Shown: positions 9,270 to 17,539 of the stretch, in pieces
Layout of the letters: each line of letters opens with the position of its first letter
Position numbering within the stretch: position 1 is the first letter of the stretch
Assembly (NCBI GenBank): GCA_963789005.1
Contig: CAWBIZ010000015.1
Coordinates: 702,038-766,037 of the forward strand
Source of the DNA: DASSUW01 sp963789005
Lineage (GTDB): Bacteria > Actinomycetota > Thermoleophilia > Solirubrobacterales > Solirubrobacteraceae
Direction: 5' to 3'
DNA length: 64,000 nucleotides
Notes under the pieces: generated by a model
Seen by the model: only the letters and a program-made list of their open reading frames with translations
The model's database searches: none
Told to the model about the DNA's origin: nothing
Made by a program: the position numbers and the translations under genes

Positions 9270-10498
9270 TGGCGTCCGACCAGCCTGAGCGGACGCCTGA
9301 GGAGCGGGCGCGCGCCGCCGCGGAGCGAGCCGCCCGCCGGACCGGCTCCTACGATGACGCGGTGACCGCCGTCGACGATCGCCCGACGCCGCCGCGCCGC
9401 GCCGCGCCGCCGCGACGCCCCGCGCGCCGGCCCCCGCCGCCGCGCCGCAGCCGGCCCAGCGGCGGCGGCTACTGGGGCCGCCGGGTGCTCGCGCTCGTCG
9501 CCCTGCTGCTGATCCCGGCGGCGCTCTATCTCATCAACGCCACCTTCCAGCCGCTGCACGGCGAGGGCAGCGGGAGCGTCCGCGTCGCGGTGCCCGAGGG
9601 AGCGGACGCCGGCGCCATCGGCGACGTGCTGGCCGCCAAGGGCGTGGTCAGCAGCGGCACGTTCTTCGAGCTCAACGCCACGCTCACCGGCCGCCGTGGC
9701 GGCCTGCGCCCCGGCGACTACACGCTGCGGCAGGACATGAGCTACGGCGACGCGATCGACGCGCTCACCAAGGGCCCGAAGGTCCGCGTCGTCCCGACCG
9801 TGAACGTCACGGTCCCCGAGGGCCCGTCGATCCGCGAGACGGCCCCGATCGTCGACAAGGGCCCGCTGAAGGGCAGCTACGCGAAGGCGGCCGCCGAGCG
9901 GCGCGTGCTGCGCCGCGTGCGCCGGCTGGGCGCGCCGCGCGGCACCCGGATCGCCGAGGGCTTCCTCTTCCCGGCCACCTACACGCTCGTCGACGGCAGC
10001 CCGGCGCGCGACCTCGTCTCCAAGCAGCTGGCCGCGTTCAAGGACAACTTCGATCAGATCGACATGTCGTACGCGCGCAACAGGCAGCTGACGAAGTACG
10101 ACGTGCTGATCATCGCTTCGCTGATCGAGCGAGAGGCCCAGCTCGCCCGCGAGCGGCGGCTGATCTCCAGCGTGATCTACAACCGGCTGCGCGACGGCAC
10201 CCCGCTGGGGATCGACGCCACGATCCGCTACGAGATCCAGAACTGGTCGCGGCCACTGCGGGTGTCTGAGCTCGAAGCCGACACCCCGTACAACTCGCGC
10301 CTGCGCAGCGGGCTGCCGCCGACGCCGATCGGCAACCCGGGCCTGGCCTCGCTGAAGGCCGCCGCCAAGCCGGCGCGCACGGACTACTTCTTCTTCGTGC
10401 GCAAGCCCGGTGACTCGGGCGAGCACGCGTTCTCCGAGACCAACGCGGAGTTCGAGCGCGACGTCGCGCGCTACCAGGAGTCACGCGGCGGACCTTGA
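9269..10498 (+). CDS. mltG: Endolytic murein transglycosylase MltG
   Basis: 409 residues. MltG cleaves nascent peptidoglycan strands at the membrane. An Arg/Pro-rich cytoplasmic tail (1-70) precedes one membrane segment (about 73-90), a LysM-like region (VRVAVPEGADAGAIGDVLAAKG), and the YceG domain. The catalytic Glu lies in ASLIEREAQ. Other family blocks are EGFLFPATY, SVIYNRL, GIDATIRY and LPPTPIGNPG. The ATG at 9269 overlaps the previous stop by one base (TAATG). The TTG start of aroE overlaps its stop, so mltG and aroE are probably translationally coupled. Confidence 0.95.
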   Translation: MASDQPERTPEERARAAAERAARRTGSYDDAVTAVDDRPTPPRRAAPPRRPARRPPPPRRSRPSGGGYWGRRVLALVALLLIPAALYLINATFQPLHGEGSGSVRVAVPEGADAGAIGDVLAAKGVVSSGTFFELNATLTGRRGGLRPGDYTLRQDMSYGDAIDALTKGPKVRVVPTVNVTVPEGPSIRETAPIVDKGPLKGSYAKAAAERRVLRRVRRLGAPRGTRIAEGFLFPATYTLVDGSPARDLVSKQLAAFKDNFDQIDMSYARNRQLTKYDVLIIASLIEREAQLARERRLISSVIYNRLRDGTPLGIDATIRYEIQNWSRPLRVSELEADTPYNSRLRSGLPPTPIGNPGLASLKAAAKPARTDYFFFVRKPGDSGEHAFSETNAEFERDVARYQESRGGP

Positions 10499-11292
10499 TC
10501 TACCTGGGCGTCTGCGGCTGGCCGGTCGCGCACTCGCGCTCGCCGCAGATGCACAACGCCGCGCTGGCCGCCGCCGGACTGGAGGGCTGGCGCTACCTGC
10601 GACTCCCGCTGCCGCCGGAGCTGTTCGCCGAGACCGTGCGCGCGCTGCCCGCGGCGGGCTTCCGCGGCGTCAACGTCACGATCCCGCACAAGGCGGCCGC
10701 GCTGGCCGTCGCCGACCACGCCTCGGCGGCGGCGCGGGCGATCGGGGCGGCGAACACGCTGACGTTCGAGGGCGGCGAGATCCACGCCGACAACACCGAC
10801 GCTCCGGGGCTGTTGGACGCGCTCGGCGAGGACCCCGGCGGGCGCTCGGCGCTCGTGCTCGGCGCCGGCGGAGCGGGTCGAGCGGCCGCCTGGGCGCTGC
10901 AGCAGGCCGGCGCGCAGGTCGCCGTCTGGAACCGCACGCCCGAGCGCGCGCAGGCGCTCGCCGCCGATCTGGGGGTGCGCGCCACGGACGCGTGGGAGCC
11001 CACTGACATCCTCGTCCACTGCACGTCGGTTGGACTTAAGGACGGGGAGGCGACGTTCAAGGCGCTTCCGCTGCGGGCCGATGATCTAGATGCCGGAAGC
11101 CTCGTCGTCGACATGGTCTACCGGGACGGCGGCACCCGCCTCCTCGAAGCGGCAAGAACCCGGGGAGCGCGCGTGGTCGACGGCCTGGAGATCCTGGTGG
11201 CGCAGGGCGCTGCGTCGTTCGAGCGCTGGACCGGCCTGGAGGCTCCCCGCGAGGCGATGAGGGAGGCCGCCAAGACCATCGCCAACACATGA
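10495..11292 (+). CDS. aroE: Shikimate dehydrogenase
   Basis: 265 residues; reduces 3-dehydroshikimate to shikimate with NADPH. N-terminal substrate site: GWPVAHSRSPQMHN and NVTIPHK (catalytic Lys). NADP fold: VLGAGGAGRAAAWAL and WNRTPERA. The C-terminal block is GLEILVAQGAASFERWTG. The start is the TTG at 10495, overlapping the mltG stop (TTGA); the mature start IYLGVCG fits the family. pilB overlaps the stop as ATGA. Other shikimate genes (aroC, aroKB, aroQ) lie 20 kb away on the far side of the pilus cluster. Confidence 0.95.
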   Translation: MIYLGVCGWPVAHSRSPQMHNAALAAAGLEGWRYLRLPLPPELFAETVRALPAAGFRGVNVTIPHKAAALAVADHASAAARAIGAANTLTFEGGEIHADNTDAPGLLDALGEDPGGRSALVLGAGGAGRAAAWALQQAGAQVAVWNRTPERAQALAADLGVRATDAWEPTDILVHCTSVGLKDGEATFKALPLRADDLDAGSLVVDMVYRDGGTRLLEAARTRGARVVDGLEILVAQGAASFERWTGLEAPREAMREAAKTIANT

Positions 11293-13097
11293 ATCCGCCA
11301 GCGCAGACGGGGGCACCCCCGACCACGAAGAAGAAGAAGGGGAACGGGGTCACCACGCCGTCACGGCGAGGCGGGTCCGGCCGCGTGCTGAGCGACGTCA
11401 TCGTCGATCTCGGGTTCGTCGACCAGGGGACGATGGACGTCGCGCTCTCCAAGGCGGAGGACCAGGGCACGCTCGCGGAGCGCATCCTCGTCAAGGACGG
11501 CACGCTGGCGGAGGAGCAGCTCGCGCGCGCCGTCGCGGAGCGCTTCGGCCTCGACCACGTCGACCTCGGGCTCTACCGCGTCGACCCCGACGCCGCCAAG
11601 CTCGTCACCCCGGCGGCGGCCCAGCGCTACCGGGCGGTCCCGATCGCGTTCGCCGGCGAGCGCACGCTGCTGGTCGCCATGTCGGACCCCGCGAACGTGC
11701 TCGCCCAGGACGACATCGCGGTCATGACCGGCTACGAGGTGCGGCCCGCGGTGGCCTCGCCGTCCGACATCGAGCGGCTGCTCGAGCGCCTCGAGGACCC
11801 CGACTTCGGCCACGGCGCCACCGCGCCGATCGAGGAGGGCGAGGAGGACCCGGAGGCGCGACAGGCGCCGTCGGCGCCAGCCGGCCCGCTGTACGACTTC
11901 CGCGAGCAGGCCCCGATCAACTTCGGCGCGTCGGGCGAGGACGCCTCGGTCATCCAGCTCGTGCACCGCGTGATCAAGGAGGCCGTCGAGCGCGGCTCCT
12001 CCGACATCCACTTCGAGCCCGGCGACGAGGACATGCGCGTCCGCTACCGGATCGACGGCGTGCTCCAGGAGGCCGCCCTGATCCCGGCCAGCGCGGTGCC
12101 CGCGGTCGTCTCGCGCGTGAAGATCCTCTCCGACCTCGACATCGCCGAGCGCCGCGTGCCGCAGGACGGCCGAATCTCGCTCGAGGTCGAGGGCAAGCCG
12201 ATCGACCTCCGCGTCGCCACGCTCCCGTGCGCGCACGGCGAGAACGTCGTGATGCGCATCCTCGACCAGAGCAAGGTCATGATCGAGCTCGAGCAGCTCG
12301 GCATGCTCCCGCAGGCCCTCGAGCGCTTCACCAAGGCGTTCTCGCAGGCCCACGGCGCGGTGCTCGTCACCGGGCCGACCGGCTCGGGCAAGTCGACCTC
12401 GCTGTACGGCGCCCTGAACCAGCTCAACACGATCGAGAAGAACATCATCACGATCGAGGACCCGGTGGAGTACCAGCTCGACGGGATCACCCAGGTGCAG
12501 GTCAACCCGAAGGCGGGGCTGACCTTCGCCGGCGGCCTGCGCTCGATGATGCGTGCCGACCCCGACATCATCATGGTCGGCGAGATCCGCGACCGTGAGA
12601 CGGCCCAGATCGCGATCGAGTCGGCGCTGACCGGCCACCTCGTCCTCTCCACGCTGCACACCAACGACGCTCCAGGCGCGGTGACGCGCCTGATCGAGAT
12701 GGGGATCGAGCCGTTCCTCGTCGGCTCGGCGGTCGACTGCGTGGTCGCGCAGCGGCTCGCGCGGCTGCTGTGCGAGGAGTGCAAGGCCCGCACGACGATC
12801 ACGTCCGAGGTCATGCGCGTCAACGGCTTCAACGTCGGCCTCGACCTCGAGGCGTACGAGCCGGTGGGCTGCGCGCGCTGCGGCGGCTCAGGCTACAAGG
12901 GCCGGATCGGCCTCTACGAGGTCATGTGGGTGTCCGACACGATCCGCGCGCTGGCCGTGGCCCGCGAGCCGTCCGAGACGATCGCCCACGCCGCCGTCCA
13001 CGAGGGCATGATGCGCCTGCGCGAGGACGGGCTCGAGAAGGTCCGCCGCGGCCTCACCTCGATCGCCGAGATCGCCCGCGTCGCCGGCACGCGCTAG
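11289..13097 (+). CDS. pilB: Type IV pilus extension ATPase PilB
   Basis: 602 residues; the hexameric ATPase that drives pilus assembly. Residues about 28-170 form an MshEN/T2SSE-N-like domain with two repeats (VLSDVIVDLGFVD and ERILVKDGTLAEEQL), a fold that binds c-di-GMP in some PilB/MshE proteins; the Arg-Leu-Gly signature is degenerate here. The ATPase core has Walker A GPTGSGKSTSLYG, Asp box TIEDPVEYQL, Walker B IIMVGEIRD and His box LVLSTLHTNDA. A tetracysteine zinc site (CEEC ... CARCGGSGYKGR) is typical of extension rather than retraction ATPases. Start ATG overlaps the aroE stop. Confidence 0.96.
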   Translation: MNPPAQTGAPPTTKKKKGNGVTTPSRRGGSGRVLSDVIVDLGFVDQGTMDVALSKAEDQGTLAERILVKDGTLAEEQLARAVAERFGLDHVDLGLYRVDPDAAKLVTPAAAQRYRAVPIAFAGERTLLVAMSDPANVLAQDDIAVMTGYEVRPAVASPSDIERLLERLEDPDFGHGATAPIEEGEEDPEARQAPSAPAGPLYDFREQAPINFGASGEDASVIQLVHRVIKEAVERGSSDIHFEPGDEDMRVRYRIDGVLQEAALIPASAVPAVVSRVKILSDLDIAERRVPQDGRISLEVEGKPIDLRVATLPCAHGENVVMRILDQSKVMIELEQLGMLPQALERFTKAFSQAHGAVLVTGPTGSGKSTSLYGALNQLNTIEKNIITIEDPVEYQLDGITQVQVNPKAGLTFAGGLRSMMRADPDIIMVGEIRDRETAQIAIESALTGHLVLSTLHTNDAPGAVTRLIEMGIEPFLVGSAVDCVVAQRLARLLCEECKARTTITSEVMRVNGFNVGLDLEAYEPVGCARCGGSGYKGRIGLYEVMWVSDTIRALAVAREPSETIAHAAVHEGMMRLREDGLEKVRRGLTSIAEIARVAGTR

Positions 13098-13110
13098 GGG
13101 TCAGACCCCA
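13098..13110. repeat. Palindrome GGGGTC-A-GACCCC before pilT promoter
   Basis: A perfect 6-bp inverted repeat with a one-base centre, directly after the pilB stop and abutting the -35 box of the pilT promoter. Nearly the same palindrome recurs at 36098-36110 in the same position, and a degraded half at 29491-29501. It could be an operator, a REP-like repeat or a weak terminator. Confidence 0.5.
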
Positions 13111-13139
13111 CTTCAGGCGAGCCGGTCGCGTGCCGATGT
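13111..13139 (+). promoter_or_regulatory. Sigma-28-like promoter of pilT (CTTCAG-N15-GCCGATGT)
   Basis: CTTCAG (13111-13116) and GCCGATGT (13132-13139) are 15 bases apart. The -10 box ends 8 bases before the pilT GTG, so the transcript would be leaderless. Seven related sites are listed in this window. Confidence 0.65.
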
Positions 13140-13147
13140 AAAGCCTC

Positions 13148-14329
13148 GTGAGCCTGGACTTCTCCGAACTTCTCCTCGCGGTCGTCAAGAACAAGGCGTC
13201 CGACCTGCACATCACGGCCGGCTCGCCGCCCATGCTCCGCGTGCGCGGCTCGCTGGTTCCGATCGACGGGATGCCGGCGCTGACGCCGACCGACACCCGC
13301 GAGTTCATCTACGCGATCCTCAACTCTTCGCAGCGCCAGCGCCTCGAGACCGACTGGCAGCTCGACTTCGCCTACTCCGTCCCCGGGGTCGGCCGCTACC
13401 GCGTCAACGCCTACTTCCAGCGCGGCACCATCGGCGCCGCGTTCCGGCTGATCCCGACCGAGACGGTGCCGATCGAGTCGCTCGGCCTGCCGCCCGTCAT
13501 CCGCTCGTTCTCCAAGAAGCCGCGCGGGATCGTGCTCGTCACGGGCCCGACGGGCTCGGGCAAGTCGACCACGCTGGCCTCGCTGATCAACGAGATCAAC
13601 GAGACGCGCGACGAGCACATCATGACGATCGAGGACCCGATCGAGTTCCTGCATTCGCACAAGCGCTGCATCGTCAACCAGCGCGAGCTGGGGGCCGACG
13701 CGGCGTCGTTCGCGCTCGCCCTGAAGGCCGCGCTGCGCCAGGACCCCGACGTGATCCTCGTCGGCGAGATGCGCGACATGGAGACGATCGGCACCGCCCT
13801 GACCGCGGCGGAGACCGGCCACCTCGTCTTCGCGACGCTCCACACGCAGGACGCGCCGCAGACGGTCGACCGCATCATCGACGTCTTCCCGCCCGCCCAG
13901 CAGGGCCAGATCCGGGCACAGCTCGCGATCGGCCTGCAGGGGATCGTCACCCAGACGCTGATCCCGACCGCCGACGGCGCCGGGCGCTGCGTCGCCGCCG
14001 AGGTGCTCGTGCCCACGCCGGGCGTGCGCAACCTCATCCGCGAGGGCAAGACGCACCAGATCTACTCGCTGATCCAGACCGGGGGCCAGCACGGCATGCA
14101 GACGATGGACGCCTCGCTGGCCGGCCTCGTGCGCGAGAACCGGATCACGATGTCGGTCGCCGAGAGTCGCTCCTCGGAGCCGAGCGAGATGCGCAAGCTC
14201 GTGCACTCCGCCGCACCGGGCCAGCCGCAGCCGGAGTTCCAGGCGACGCAGCAGCAGCACGCGCCGGCCCCGCCGCCCGCGTCGTCGATGCCGCCCTCGA
14301 TGTCGCCCCCGCCGGGCGTGGGCGCCTGA
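13148..14329 (+). CDS. pilT: Type IV pilus retraction ATPase PilT
   Basis: 393 residues; powers pilus retraction and twitching. The N-terminal PAS-like region (SDLHITAGSPPMLRVRG) leads into the RecA-like core: Walker A GPTGSGKSTT, Asp box TIEDPIEF, Walker B VILVGEMRD, His box HLVFATLHTQDA. The PilT-typical helix LRQDPD and the AIGLQGIVTQ block replace the zinc site of PilB. About 45 C-terminal residues are a Pro/Gln/Ser-rich extension (QATQQQHAPAPPPASS) beyond the usual PilT end. Start is GTG at 13148, 8 bases after the promoter. pilC overlaps by one base. Confidence 0.96.
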   Translation: MSLDFSELLLAVVKNKASDLHITAGSPPMLRVRGSLVPIDGMPALTPTDTREFIYAILNSSQRQRLETDWQLDFAYSVPGVGRYRVNAYFQRGTIGAAFRLIPTETVPIESLGLPPVIRSFSKKPRGIVLVTGPTGSGKSTTLASLINEINETRDEHIMTIEDPIEFLHSHKRCIVNQRELGADAASFALALKAALRQDPDVILVGEMRDMETIGTALTAAETGHLVFATLHTQDAPQTVDRIIDVFPPAQQGQIRAQLAIGLQGIVTQTLIPTADGAGRCVAAEVLVPTPGVRNLIREGKTHQIYSLIQTGGQHGMQTMDASLAGLVRENRITMSVAESRSSEPSEMRKLVHSAAPGQPQPEFQATQQQHAPAPPPASSMPPSMSPPPGVGA

Positions 14330-15543
14330 TGGCCGCCGCGAGCTTCACCTACAAGGCCGTCGACGCCTCCGGGATCCCGTCGACCGGCGAGATCGTCGGC
14401 GCGACCAAGGCCGCGGTCACCGACGAGCTCAAGGCCCGTGGCCTCACGGTCATGGACCTCAAGGAGCGCAAGTCCGGTCTCAAGATGGAGATCACGCTCA
14501 TCAAGCGCGTGAAGGCGCAGGAGCTGACGATCATGACGCGCCAGCTGGCGACCATGATCTCGTCCGGCATGACGCTGCTGCGCGCGTTCTACGTGCTCGA
14601 GGAGCAGATCGAGAACAAGCTGCTGCGGGACACGGTCGGCGCCGTGCGCGAGGACATCGAGGCCGGCATCTCCTTCTCCGAGGCGCTGGCGAAGCACCCC
14701 AAGATCTTCTCCCCGCTGTACGTCGCGATGGTGCGCGCCGGCGAGGCCGGCGGCGTGCTCGAGGAGGCGCTCGAGCGGACCTCCGACCAGCTCGAGAAGG
14801 ACGACTCGCTGCGCCGCCAGGTCAAGTCCGCGATGGCCTACCCGACCGTCGTGATGGGGTTCGCGTTCATGGTCCTGATCGGCCTGATCGCGTTCATCGT
14901 CCCCGTGTTCGTGGGCGTGTTCAAGGATTTCGGCGGTGAGCTGCCGCTGATCACGAAGTTCACCGTCAACCTGTCCAAGATGGTCACCGGGCAGTGGTAC
15001 ATCCTGCTCGCGGTAATGATCGGCGGGTTCGTCGGCTTCAAGAAGTGGCGCAAGTCCAGCTGGGGTCGCCCGCAGTGGGACCGCCTCCGCCTGCGGATCC
15101 CGTTCAAGATCGGCCAGACCGTGCAGAAGATCGCGCTCGCGCGCTGGTCACGCACCTTCTCCGCGCTCTACTCGGCGGGCGTGCCGATCATGCAGGCGAT
15201 CGAGGTCACGGGCCAGACGGCCGGCAACGCGGTCGTCGAGGACGCCATGGACGCGGTCATCGAGTCGGTCAAGTCCGGCGGAGCGATCGCCGCTCCGCTC
15301 AAGGACAACCCGATCTTCCCGGCGATGGTCGCGCAGATGATCGCCGTCGGCGAGGAGACCGGCAACCTCGACACGATGCTGACCAAGGTCGCGGACTTCT
15401 ACGAGGACGAGGTGGCCGCGGCCATCAAGGCCCTCACGTCGATCCTCGAGCCGGTCATGATCGTGCTCGTCGGCGGCATCGTCGGCTTCATCGTGGTCGC
15501 GATGTACATGCCGATGTTCAAGGTCTACGACGCGATCCAGTAA
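14329..15543 (+). CDS. pilC: Type IV pilus inner-membrane platform protein PilC
   Basis: 404 residues; the polytopic platform linking PilB/PilT to pilin polymerisation. It starts FTYKAVDASG as in the GspF/PilC family and has two T2SF domains, about 65-190 (TIMTRQLATMISSGMTLLRA) and 270-395 (RTFSALYSAGVPIMQA). Membrane segments lie near 175-200, 222-238 and 370-395. The ATG overlaps the pilT stop (TGATG), so pilT and pilC form one operon. It ends seven bases before the converging ACT-domain gene. Confidence 0.96.
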   Translation: MAAASFTYKAVDASGIPSTGEIVGATKAAVTDELKARGLTVMDLKERKSGLKMEITLIKRVKAQELTIMTRQLATMISSGMTLLRAFYVLEEQIENKLLRDTVGAVREDIEAGISFSEALAKHPKIFSPLYVAMVRAGEAGGVLEEALERTSDQLEKDDSLRRQVKSAMAYPTVVMGFAFMVLIGLIAFIVPVFVGVFKDFGGELPLITKFTVNLSKMVTGQWYILLAVMIGGFVGFKKWRKSSWGRPQWDRLRLRIPFKIGQTVQKIALARWSRTFSALYSAGVPIMQAIEVTGQTAGNAVVEDAMDAVIESVKSGGAIAAPLKDNPIFPAMVAQMIAVGEETGNLDTMLTKVADFYEDEVAAAIKALTSILEPVMIVLVGGIVGFIVVAMYMPMFKVYDAIQ

Positions 15544-15549
15544 GAGCGT

Positions 15550-15948
15550 TCAGCCGGCGGAGTCGAGCGCGGCCATGAGCGCGTCGACGTCGGCCGCGCC
15601 GAAGACCACGCGGTTGCGCGTGGCGACATAGACGAGGTCCAGGTCGACGCCGGCGCGCGCGATCTTGCGCGTGAGGTCGGCGAGGACGCCCGGACGATCC
15701 TGCACGTCCACCACCACGACCTCGCGCTCGCGGGTGACCGCGAGGTGGGAGATGGCGAGCGAGTGCCTCGCGGCCTCGGCGTGGGGGACGAGGATGTGGA
15801 GCTCGGCTCGGTCGCCCGTCCCGATGCACGTGGCCGCCGCGATGTTCACGCCCGCGTCGCTGATCGCGGCCGCGACGCGCGCCAGCGCTCCCGGCGTGTT
15901 CTCGACGTCGATGACCAGGTCGACCGCCATCGGGCCGCATGTTCCCAT
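15550..15948 (-). CDS. Tandem ACT-domain protein
   Basis: 132 residues from the ATG at 15948; an alternative ATG at 15930 gives a start (MAVDLVIDVENTPG) closer to the family. Two ACT-like units are visible: DLVIDVENTPGALARVAAAISDAGVNIAA and VVVDVQDRPGVLADLTRKIARAGVDLDL. Free-standing tandem ACT proteins usually bind amino acids or related ligands; no catalytic domain is attached. It converges on pilC and is divergent from the ArsR regulator. Confidence 0.75.
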   Translation of the reverse strand: MGTCGPMAVDLVIDVENTPGALARVAAAISDAGVNIAAATCIGTGDRAELHILVPHAEAARHSLAISHLAVTREREVVVVDVQDRPGVLADLTRKIARAGVDLDLVYVATRNRVVFGAADVDALMAALDSAG

Positions 15949-15963
15949 GCCGGGGGCCTGTGA

Positions 15964-15969
15964 TACCGT
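15964..15969 (+). promoter_or_regulatory. -10 box (TACCGT), leaderless ArsR gene, with dyad
   Basis: TACCGT ends 7 bases before the GTG at 15977. A short dyad CACCAGGTG (15971-15979) lies between the box and the start codon and could be the regulator's own operator. Confidence 0.45.
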
Positions 15970-15976
15970 TCACCAG

Positions 15977-16288
15977 GTGGTTAACGATCCGTTCAAGGCG
16001 CTCTCGCACCCGATCCGTCGGGGCATCGTCGAGCGCCTTGCCGCCGGCCCCGCGACGGTGGGAGACGCCACCGCGGGGTTCGGGGTGACCAAGCCCGCGA
16101 TCTCGAAGCACCTGAAGGTGCTGGAGGAGACCGGCGTGGTGACGCGCGTGATCGAGGGGCGGACGCACCGGCTCTCGCTCGACACGCAGTCGCTCGCGGG
16201 TGCGGCCGACTGGATGGATCGTCAGCGTGCCGTGTGGGGACGGCTGTTCGACGTCGTCGACGAGTATCTCAAGGAGGACAAGCCGTAA
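15977..16288 (+). CDS. ArsR-family winged-helix regulator
   Basis: 103 residues. Family winged-helix features: DPFKALSHPIRRGIVERL, then a recognition helix in VTKPAISKHLKVLEETGVV and the wing TRVIEGRTHRLSLD. No metal-binding cysteines (ELCVCDL type) are present, so it belongs to the metal-independent group often paired with an SRPBCC/AHSA1 protein, as here (17108-17539). GTG 15977 chosen from the -10 spacing and family N-terminus. First gene of a four-gene overlapping operon. Confidence 0.88.
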   Translation: MVNDPFKALSHPIRRGIVERLAAGPATVGDATAGFGVTKPAISKHLKVLEETGVVTRVIEGRTHRLSLDTQSLAGAADWMDRQRAVWGRLFDVVDEYLKEDKP

Positions 16289-16983
16289 TGAACGCCCCCC
16301 CGATCGTGTCCCCGCAGGAATGGCAGGCCGCCCGCGAGGCGCTGCTGGTGAAGGAGAAGGAGCTGACCCGCGCCCGCGACGCGCTGGCCGCCGAGCGGCG
16401 CCGGATGCCGTGGCTGGCCGTGGAGAAGGACTACCGCTTCGAGGGCCCGGACGGAGCGGCGACCCTGCTCGACCTGTTCGACGGGCGCCGGCAGCTGATC
16501 GTCTACCGCGCGTTCTACGCGCCGGACGTCACCACCTACCCGGCGTCGGGCGGCGCCTACCCGGAGCGGGCCTGCGGCGGCTGCTCGTTCCTCGCCGACC
16601 AGGTCGCGCACCCCGCCCACCTGAACGCGCGCGACACCACGCTCGTCTACGCCTCGCGCGCCCCCCAGGCCGACATCCAGGGCTTGAAGGAGCGCCACGG
16701 ATGGGAGCGGATCCCCTGGTACACGATCACCGACGACTTCGACAAGGACTTCGGGGTCGACCAGTGGCACGGCCACAACGCCTTCATCCGCGACGGCGAC
16801 CGGGTCTTCCGCACCTACTTCATCGACGCCCGCGGCGACGAGCACCTGGGCACCACCTGGAGCTTCCTCGACATCACCGCGCTCGGACGCCAGGAGGAGT
16901 GGGAGGACTCGCCCGAGGGCTACCCGCAGACCCCGCCCTACCACTGGTGGAACTACCACGACGCCTACGGCGAGAGCCGATGA
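16288..16983 (+). CDS. DUF899-family thioredoxin-like protein
   Basis: 231 residues. DUF899 proteins carry a thioredoxin-like fold of unknown activity. Visible family blocks: MPWLAVEKDYRFEGPDG, LIVYRAFYAP, the cysteine pair ACGGCSFLADQ, IPWYTITDDFDKDFG and PPYHWWNYHDAYG near the C-terminus. The ATG overlaps the ArsR stop by one base (TAATG), and the next ATG overlaps its own stop, so the operon is translationally coupled. Confidence 0.85.
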   Translation: MNAPPIVSPQEWQAAREALLVKEKELTRARDALAAERRRMPWLAVEKDYRFEGPDGAATLLDLFDGRRQLIVYRAFYAPDVTTYPASGGAYPERACGGCSFLADQVAHPAHLNARDTTLVYASRAPQADIQGLKERHGWERIPWYTITDDFDKDFGVDQWHGHNAFIRDGDRVFRTYFIDARGDEHLGTTWSFLDITALGRQEEWEDSPEGYPQTPPYHWWNYHDAYGESR

Positions 16984-17111
16984 TCGCCCACGTCGCCGGC
17001 GTCCCGCTCGAGGAGCTCCTGCCGTCGGTCCCCGCGGCCGGCGCGGGGCTGCTGATGGCGCGCGCCTGGGTGACGGTGCGCCTCAGGCGCCGCATGGACG
17101 GCCGGGCGTGA
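16980..17111 (+). CDS. 43-residue small protein, possibly membrane-associated
   Basis: A 43-residue frame starting at an ATG that overlaps the DUF899 stop (ATGA) and ending in an overlap with the next GTG start. It begins MIAHVAGVPLEELLP, followed by a short hydrophobic Gly/Ala/Leu stretch and a basic tail (RLRRRMDGR). Perfect start/stop overlaps on both sides support translation. I recognise no function. Confidence 0.5.
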   Translation: MIAHVAGVPLEELLPSVPAAGAGLLMARAWVTVRLRRRMDGRA

Positions 17112-17539
17112 GCGCAAGTACGACGCTCCGGATGGAGCGCACCTACCAGGCGCCCGCCCAGGCGGTCTTCGACGCGTGGACGAGCGAGGAGGTGATCCGG
17201 CGCTGGTGGCACGCCGAGCACGACTGGGAGACGACCGTCGCCGAGGTCGACCTGCGCGTGGGCGGCACGGTGCGGGTCGTGATGCGCGACCCGCACGAGG
17301 ACGTCGAGTACGGCGGCGGCGGGCAGTACACGGAGATCGACCCACCGAACCGCCTCGCGTTCACCTGGCTCTGGGACGGCAACGACACGCGCCAGCTGAT
17401 CGAGCTCGACTTCGAGGAGGCCGACGGAGCCACCACCGTCCGCTTCACCCACAGCGGCCTGTGGGACGAGGCGGCGGTCCGCTCGCACGAGGGCGGCTGG
17501 GGCAAGGCGTTTGACAACCTCGAACGAACGCTCGCCTAG
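17108..17539 (+). CDS. SRPBCC/AHSA1-family protein
   Basis: 143 residues with the helix-grip pattern of the AHSA1 branch: MERTYQAPAQAVFDAWTSEEVIRRWW, GGTVRVVMRD, FTWLWDG, TTVRFTHSGL and a C-terminal helix EGGWGKAFDNLERTL. Such proteins bind hydrophobic ligands and are frequent partners of ArsR regulators. GTG start overlaps the previous stop. Its stop TAG and that of the converging YeeE gene share a CTAG. Confidence 0.88.
   Translation: MSASTTLRMERTYQAPAQAVFDAWTSEEVIRRWWHAEHDWETTVAEVDLRVGGTVRVVMRDPHEDVEYGGGGQYTEIDPPNRLAFTWLWDGNDTRQLIELDFEEADGATTVRFTHSGLWDEAAVRSHEGGWGKAFDNLERTLA

Noticed and set aside
16977..16984. GCCGATGA before the 43-residue gene as a pilus-type promoter
   Set aside because: No -35 match at 15 bases; the box covers the start codon itself.
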